From contig CAXKVR010000924.1 of the NCBI GenBank assembly GCA_964058845.1, positions 1 to 10,000 of the forward strand: a DNA stretch of 10,000 nt. The letters are read 5' to 3'. Shown here piece by piece: positions 5,226 to 10,000 of the stretch (the first letter of the stretch is position 1; each line of letters opens with the position of its first letter). The translations under genes and the position numbers were made by a program. This DNA is from Carex sylvatica (lineage: Eukaryota > Streptophyta > Magnoliopsida > Poales > Cyperaceae). The notes below the pieces were generated by a model. The model did not search any database. It saw only the letters and a list, made by a program, of their open reading frames with translations, and was not told where the DNA came from.

Positions 5226-6957
5226 GGACTGTTTTCGGGCCATTTTTCCCCCACGCTTGGCCGAATCCGCTTAGTTTTCCCAACGCTTGGCTGCATCCGC
5301 TTAGTTTTCCACCGCTGGACTGTTTTCGGGTCATTTTTTCCCAACGCGTGCCCGCTTGCGCTTAGTTTTTGCCCCGCTGGGCTGTTTTCGGGCCATTTTT
5401 GCCCACGCTTGGCCGAATCCGCTTAGTTTTCCCAACGCTTGGCTGCATCCGCTTAGTTTTCCACCGCTGGACTGTTTTCGGGTCATTTTTTCCCAACGCG
5501 TGCCCGCTTGCGCTTAGTTTTTGCCCCGCTGGGCTGTTTTCGGGCCATTTTTGCCCAACGCTTGGCCGAATCCGCTTAGTTTTCCCAACGCTTGGCTGGA
5601 TCCGCTTAGTTTTCCACCGCTGGACTGTTTTCGGGTCATTTTTGCCTAATGCGTGCCCGCTTGCGCTTACTTTTGGCCCCGCTGGGCTGTTTTCGGGCCA
5701 TTTTTTCCCAACGCTTGGCCGAATCCGCTTAGTTTTCCAACGCTTGGCTGCATCCGCTTAGTTTTCCACCGCTGGACTGTTTTCGGGTCATTTTTTCCCA
5801 ACGCGTGCCCGCTTGCGCTTACTTTTTGCCCCGCTTGGCTGTTTTCGGGCCAATTTTTCCCAACGCTTGGCCGAATCCGCTTAGTTTTCCCAACGCTTGG
5901 CTGCATCCGCTTAGTTTTCCACCGCTGGACTGTTTTTGGGTCATTTTTTCCCAACGCGTGCCCGCTTGCGCTTAGTTTTGGCCCCGCTGGGCTGTTTTCG
6001 GGCCAATTTTTCCCAACGCTTGGCCGAATCCGCTTAGTTTTCCAACGCTTGGCTGCATCCGCTTAGTTTTCCACCGCTGGACTGTTTTCGGGTCATTTTT
6101 GCCCAACGCGTGCCCGCTTGCGCTTACTTTTTGCCCCACTGGGCTGTTTTCGGGCCATTTTTCCCCCACGCTTGGCCGAATCCGCTTAGTTTTCCCAACG
6201 CTTGGCTGCATCCGCTTAGTTTTCCACCGCTGGACTGTTTTCGGGTCATTTTTTCCCAACGCGTGCCCGCTTGCGCTTAGTTTTTGCCCCGCTGGGCTGT
6301 TTTCGGGCCATTTTTGCCCAACGCTTGGCCGAATCCGCTTAGTTTTCCCAACGCTTGGCTGCATCCGCTTAGTTTTCCACCGCTGGACTGTTTTCGGGTC
6401 ATTTTTTCCCAACGCGTGCCCGCTTGCGCTTACTTTTTGCCCCGCTGGGCTGTTTTCGGGCCATTTTTGCCCAACGCTTGGCTGTATCCGCTTAGTTTTC
6501 CACCGCTGGACTGTTTTCGGGTCATTTTTGCCTAATGCGTGCCCGCTTGCGCTTACTTTTTGCCCCGCTTGGCTGTTTTCGGGCCATTTTTTCCCAACGC
6601 TTGGCCGAATCCGCTTAGTTTTCCCAACGCTTGGCTGCATCCGCTTAGTTTTCCACCGCTGGACTGTTTTCGGGTCATTTTTTCCCAACGCGTGCCCGCT
6701 TGCGCTTACTTTTTGCCCCGCTTGGCTGTTTTCGGGCCAATTTTTCCCAACGCTTGGCCGAATCCGCTTACTTTTTGCCCCGCTGGGCTGTTTTCGGGCC
6801 ATTTTTCCCCAACGCTTGGCCGAATCCGCTTAGTTTTCCCAACGCTTGGCTGCATCCGCTTAGTTTTCCACCGCTGGACTGTTTTCGGGTCATTTTTTCC
6901 CAACGCTTGCCCGCTTGCGCTTAGTTTTTGCCCCGCTGGAGTGTTTTCGGGCCATTT
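5226..6957 (+). repeat. Satellite array 3: duplicate of about 862-2593
   Basis: The array begins mid-subunit and follows array 1 from about 862 onward, with the same rare variants in the same order: CCCCCACG (near 5248), GGATCC (5598, matching 1232), GCCTAATGCG (near 5645), the T-for-C change in CTGTTTTTGGG (near 5927), and the alpha-less unit with GGCTGTATCC (near 6480). The offset falls from 4367 to 4364 because three single bases are missing, near 5405, 5738 and 6042. These deletions shift every reading frame, which argues against coding. The array ends at the same truncated epsilon as array 1. Confidence 0.95.
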
Positions 6958-7122
6958 CGGGCACCAGCGAGGGCACCGACGGGGCCATGTACACCCATGG
7001 GCATGTACATGAGGGGGCACCCCTTTTGAAAATCATGCCCCCCTATAGGGGAATATGCATTTTGAGGCTCTAGCCACCCCAAGGGTTACCAACCTTGAAA
7101 ATCCCCCATGTAAAATTCTCTC
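6958..7122. repeat. Insert copy 2, head
   Basis: I see no difference from 2594-2758 (offset 4364). It has the same inverted repeats: CATGTACA/TGTACATG at 6986-7011, GGGGGCA/TGCCCCC at 7013-7042, and the CCCCTATAGGGG core at 7040-7051 inside the larger imperfect palindrome 7029-7063. Confidence 0.85.
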
Positions 7123-7462
7123 ATGTCAAAAATACAAAAAAATTTCAAAAAATCTGAAAAAATTTTAAAAATCCAAAAATTTTCAAAAAATCAAAAAAAT
7201 TTCAAAATTTTCAAAAATTCAAAAAAAATTCGAATTTTCAAAAAAATTTCAAAAATTCAAAAAAATTCAAAAATTCAAAAAAACTTCAAAATTTTCAAAA
7301 ATTCCAAAAAACTTCAAAATTTTCAAAAATTCAAAAAAATTTCGAATTTTCCAAAAAAATTTCAAAAATTCAAAAAAATTCAAAAATTCAAAAATTCAAA
7401 AAAACTTCAAATTTTTCAAAAATTTTCAAAAATTTCGAATTTTCCAAAATTTTCCAAAATTT
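7123..7462. repeat. Insert copy 2, A-tract tail (two A residues shorter)
   Basis: It corresponds to 2759-3100 but is 2 bp shorter, because two A-runs have each lost one A (8 instead of 9 near 7220, and one run shorter near 7325). The offset to copy 1 changes from 4364 to 4362 across it. This is typical slippage in a homopolymer, and it destroys the frame that reads through the tail in the other two copies. Confidence 0.85.
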
Positions 7463-8484
7463 CGGGTCATTTTTTCCCAGCGCTTGGCCGAATCCGCTTA
7501 CTTTTTGCCCCGCTGGGCTGTTTTCGGGCCATTTTTAAGGCTCGCTTGCCCGATTCCGCTTAGTTTTCCCAACGCTTGGCTGCATCCGCTTAGTTTTCCA
7601 CCGCTGGACTGTTTTCGGGTCATTTTTTCCCAACGCGTGCCCGCTTGCGCTTACTTTTTGCCCCGCTGGGCTGTTTTCGGGCCATTTTTCCCCAACGCTT
7701 GGCCGAATCCGCTTAGTTTTCCCAACGCTTGGCTGCATCCGCTTAGTTTTCCACCGCTGGACTGTTTTCGGGTCATTTTTTCCCAACGCGTGCCCGCTTG
7801 CGCTTACTTTTTGCCCCGCTTGGCTGTTTTCGGGCCAATTTTTCCCAACGCTTGGCCGAATCCGCTTAGTTTTCCCAACGCTTGGCTGCATCCGCTTAGT
7901 TTTCCACCGCTGGACTGTTTTCGGGTCATTTTTTCCCAACGCGTGCCCGCTTGCGCTTACTTTTTGCCCCGCTGGGCTGTTTTCGGGCCATTTTTGCCCA
8001 ACGCTTGGCTGTATCCGCTTAGTTTTCCACCGCTGGACTGTTTTCGGGTCATTTTTGCCTAATGCGTGCCCGCTTGCGCTTACTTTTTGCCCCGCTTGGC
8101 TGTTTTCGGGCCATTTTTTCCCAACGCTTGGCCGAATCCGCTTAGTTTTCCCAACGCTTGGCTGCATCCGCTTAGTTTTCCACCGCTGGACTGTTTTCGG
8201 GTCATTTTTTCCCAACGCGTGCCCGCTTGCGCTTACTTTTTGCCCCGCTTGGCTGTTTTCGGGCCAATTTTTCCCAACGCTTGGCCGAATCCGCTTACTT
8301 TTTGCCCCGCTGGGCTGTTTTCGGGCCATTTTTCCCCAACGCTTGGCCGAATCCGCTTAGTTTTCCCAACGCTTGGCTGCATCCGCTTAGTTTTCCACCG
8401 CTGGACTGTTTTCGGGTCATTTTTTCCCAACGCTTGCCCGCTTGCGCTTAGTTTTTGCCCCGCTGGAGTGTTTTCGGGCCATTT
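7463..8484 (+). repeat. Satellite array 4: chimera of the array 2 start and the array 1/3 end
   Basis: From 7463 to roughly 7900 the sequence follows 3101 to about 3540, including the GCTCGCTTGCCCGATTCCG unit near 7540. From roughly 7900 to 8484 it follows the end of arrays 1 and 3, including the alpha-less GGCTGTATCC unit (near 8007), GCCTAATGCG (near 8057) and the truncated epsilon. The switch lies between about 7844 and 7945, where both parents have identical monomer sequence. This is the signature of unequal exchange. Confidence 0.92.
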
Positions 8485-8649
8485 CGGGCACCAGCGAGGG
8501 CACCGACGGGGCCATGTACACCCATGGGCATGTACATGAGGGGGCACCCCTTTTGAAAATCATGCCCCCCTATAGGGGAATATGCATTTTGAGGCTCTAG
8601 CCACCCCAAGGGTTACCAACCTTGAAAATCCCCCATGTAAAATTCTCTC
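8485..8649. repeat. Insert copy 3, head
   Basis: No difference was seen from 2594-2758 (offset 5891). Inverted repeats lie at 8513-8538, 8540-8569 and 8567-8578 (CCCCTATAGGGG core, larger palindrome 8556-8590). Confidence 0.85.
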
Positions 8650-8991
8650 ATGTCAAAAATACAAAAAAATTTCAAAAAATCTGAAAAAATTTTAAAAATC
8701 CAAAAATTTTCAAAAAATCAAAAAAATTTCAAAATTTTCAAAAATTCAAAAAAAAATTCGAATTTTCAAAAAAATTTCAAAAATTCAAAAAAATTCAAAA
8801 ATTCAAAAAAACTTCAAAATTTTCAAAAATTCCAAAAAACTTCAAAATTTTCAAAAAATTCAAAAAAATTTCGAATTTTCCAAAAAAATTTCAAAAATTC
8901 AAAAAAATTCAAAAATTCAAAAATTCAAAAAAACTTCAAATTTTTCAAAAATTTTCAAAAATTTCGAATTTTCCAAAATTTTCCAAAATTT
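8650..8991. repeat. Insert copy 3, A-tract tail
   Basis: It matches copy 1 in length and A-run sizes at a constant offset of 5891 bp. It lacks the two A deletions of copy 2, so copies 1 and 3 are closer to each other than either is to copy 2. Confidence 0.85.
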
Positions 8992-10000
8992 CGGGTCATT
9001 TTTTCCCAGCGCTTGGCCGAATCCGCTTACTTTTTGCCCCGCTGGGCTGTTTTCGGGCCATTTTTAAGGCTCGCTTGCCCGATTCCGCTTAGTTTTCCCA
9101 ACGCTTGGCTGCATCCGCTTAGTTTTCCACCGCTGGACTGTTTTCGGGTCATTTTTTCCCAACGCGTGCCCGCTTGCGCTTACTTTTTGCCCCGCTGGGC
9201 TGTTTTCGGGCCATTTTTCCCCAACGCTTGGCCGAATCCGCTTAGTTTTCCCAACGCTTGGCTGCATCCGCTTAGTTTTCCACCGCTGGACTGTTTTCGG
9301 GTCATTTTTTCCCAACGCGTGCCCGCTTGCGCTTACTTTTTGCCCCGCTTGGCTGTTTTCGGGCCAATTTTTCCCAACGCTTGGCCGAATCCGCTTAGTT
9401 TTCCCAACGCTTGGCTGCATCCGCTTAGTTTTCCACCGCTGGACTGTTTTCGGGTCATTTTTTCCCAACGCCTGCCCGCTTGCGCTTAGTTTTTGCCCCG
9501 CTGGGCTGTTTTCGGGCCATTTTTTCCCAACGCTTGGCCGAATCCGCTTAGTTTTCCCAACGCTTGGCTGCATCCGCTTAGTTTTCCACCGCTGGACTGT
9601 TTTCGGGTCATTTTTGCCCAACGCTTGGCCGAATCCGCTTAGTTTTTGCCCCGCTGGGCTGTTTTCGGGCCATTTTTCCCCAACGCTTGGCCGAATCCGC
9701 TTAGTTTTCCCAACGCTTGGCTGCATCCGCTTAGTTTTCCACCACAGGACTGTTTTCGGGTCATTTTTGCCCAACGCGTGCCCGCTTGCGCTTACTTTTT
9801 GCCCCGCTTGGCTGTTTTCGGGCCATTTTTTCCCAACGCTTGGCCGAATCCGCTTAGTTTTCCCAACGCTTGGCTGTATCCGCTTAGTTTTCCACCGCTG
9901 GACTGTTTTCGGGTCATTTTTTCCCAACGCGTGCCCGCTTGCGCTTACTTTTTGCCCCGCTTGGCTGTTTTCGGGCCATTTTTTCCCAACGCTTGGCCGA
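8992..10000 (+). repeat. Satellite array 5: duplicate of the array 2 start, runs off the window
   Basis: It follows 3101-4109 at offset 5891 to the last base. Shared rare variants include GCGCCTGCCC-type sequence near 9470 (3579 in array 2) and CCACCACAGG at 9739 (3848). The only difference I found is C at 9772 against G at 3881. The array is open at the right edge. Confidence 0.95.

Larger units (their letters stand above)
6409..9464 (+). repeat. Tandem duplication of a unit of about 1527-1529 bp containing the insert
   Basis: Two successive copies each carry satellite, insert head, A-tract tail and satellite. Landmarks recur at +1527 (insert head, array 4 end) or +1529 (downstream of the A-tract tail, the 2-bp slippage). 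The length is close to ten monomers (1530). The exact breakpoint cannot be fixed, because the exchange fell in identical monomer sequence. The limits given are approximate to within about 100 bp. Confidence 0.8.

Noticed and set aside
5190..5235. Serine tRNA-like anticodon loop (CTTGAAATCC) in the unique spacer
   Set aside because: There is no D-arm, T-arm or acceptor stem around it, and the satellite begins a few bases later.

Overview
This window contains no gene that I can support. It is almost entirely satellite DNA: a head-to-tail array of a 153-bp monomer, always in the same orientation, built from five related 29-32 bp subunits. I call them alpha (30 bp), beta (29), gamma (32), delta (30) and epsilon (32). 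The array is broken by three copies of a roughly 500-bp non-satellite insert (a palindrome-rich head followed by an A-tract-rich tail) and by one 274-bp unique spacer. Long nested tandem repeats, microsatellite-like A/T tracts, segmental duplications and the absence of any prokaryotic gene structure point to heterochromatin or another repeat-rich region of a eukaryotic nuclear genome. I cannot name the lineage. A plant or alga with a large genome is a guess.

Layout: satellite array 1 (1-2593); insert copy 1 (head 2594-2758, A-tract tail 2759-3100); array 2 (3101-4951); unique spacer (4952-5225); array 3 (5226-6957); insert copy 2 (6958-7462); array 4 (7463-8484); insert copy 3 (8485-8991); array 5 (8992 to the window end). 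The satellite continues past both edges.

The larger structure comes from duplication. The stretch from about 862 to 4109 reappears from 5229 to 10000, offset by 4362-4367 bp near insert copy 2 and by 5891 bp near insert copy 3. The difference between the two offsets is one extra tandem duplication of about 1527 bp carrying the insert. Smaller blocks were also copied within arrays (682 bp at a distance of 918 bp in array 1; about 340 bp at a distance of 611-614 bp in array 2). These patterns fit repeated unequal exchange between satellite units.

Very long stop-free frames exist on both strands (one open from position 1 to 2469), because 153 is a multiple of three and the consensus lacks stops in those frames. 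Single-base deletions in the duplicated copies break them freely, so I regard them as artefacts. The most interesting items are the insert, whose flanks keep the satellite phase and carry a candidate 7-8 bp target-site duplication, its run of palindromes followed by A-tracts, and the two-level subunit structure of the satellite.
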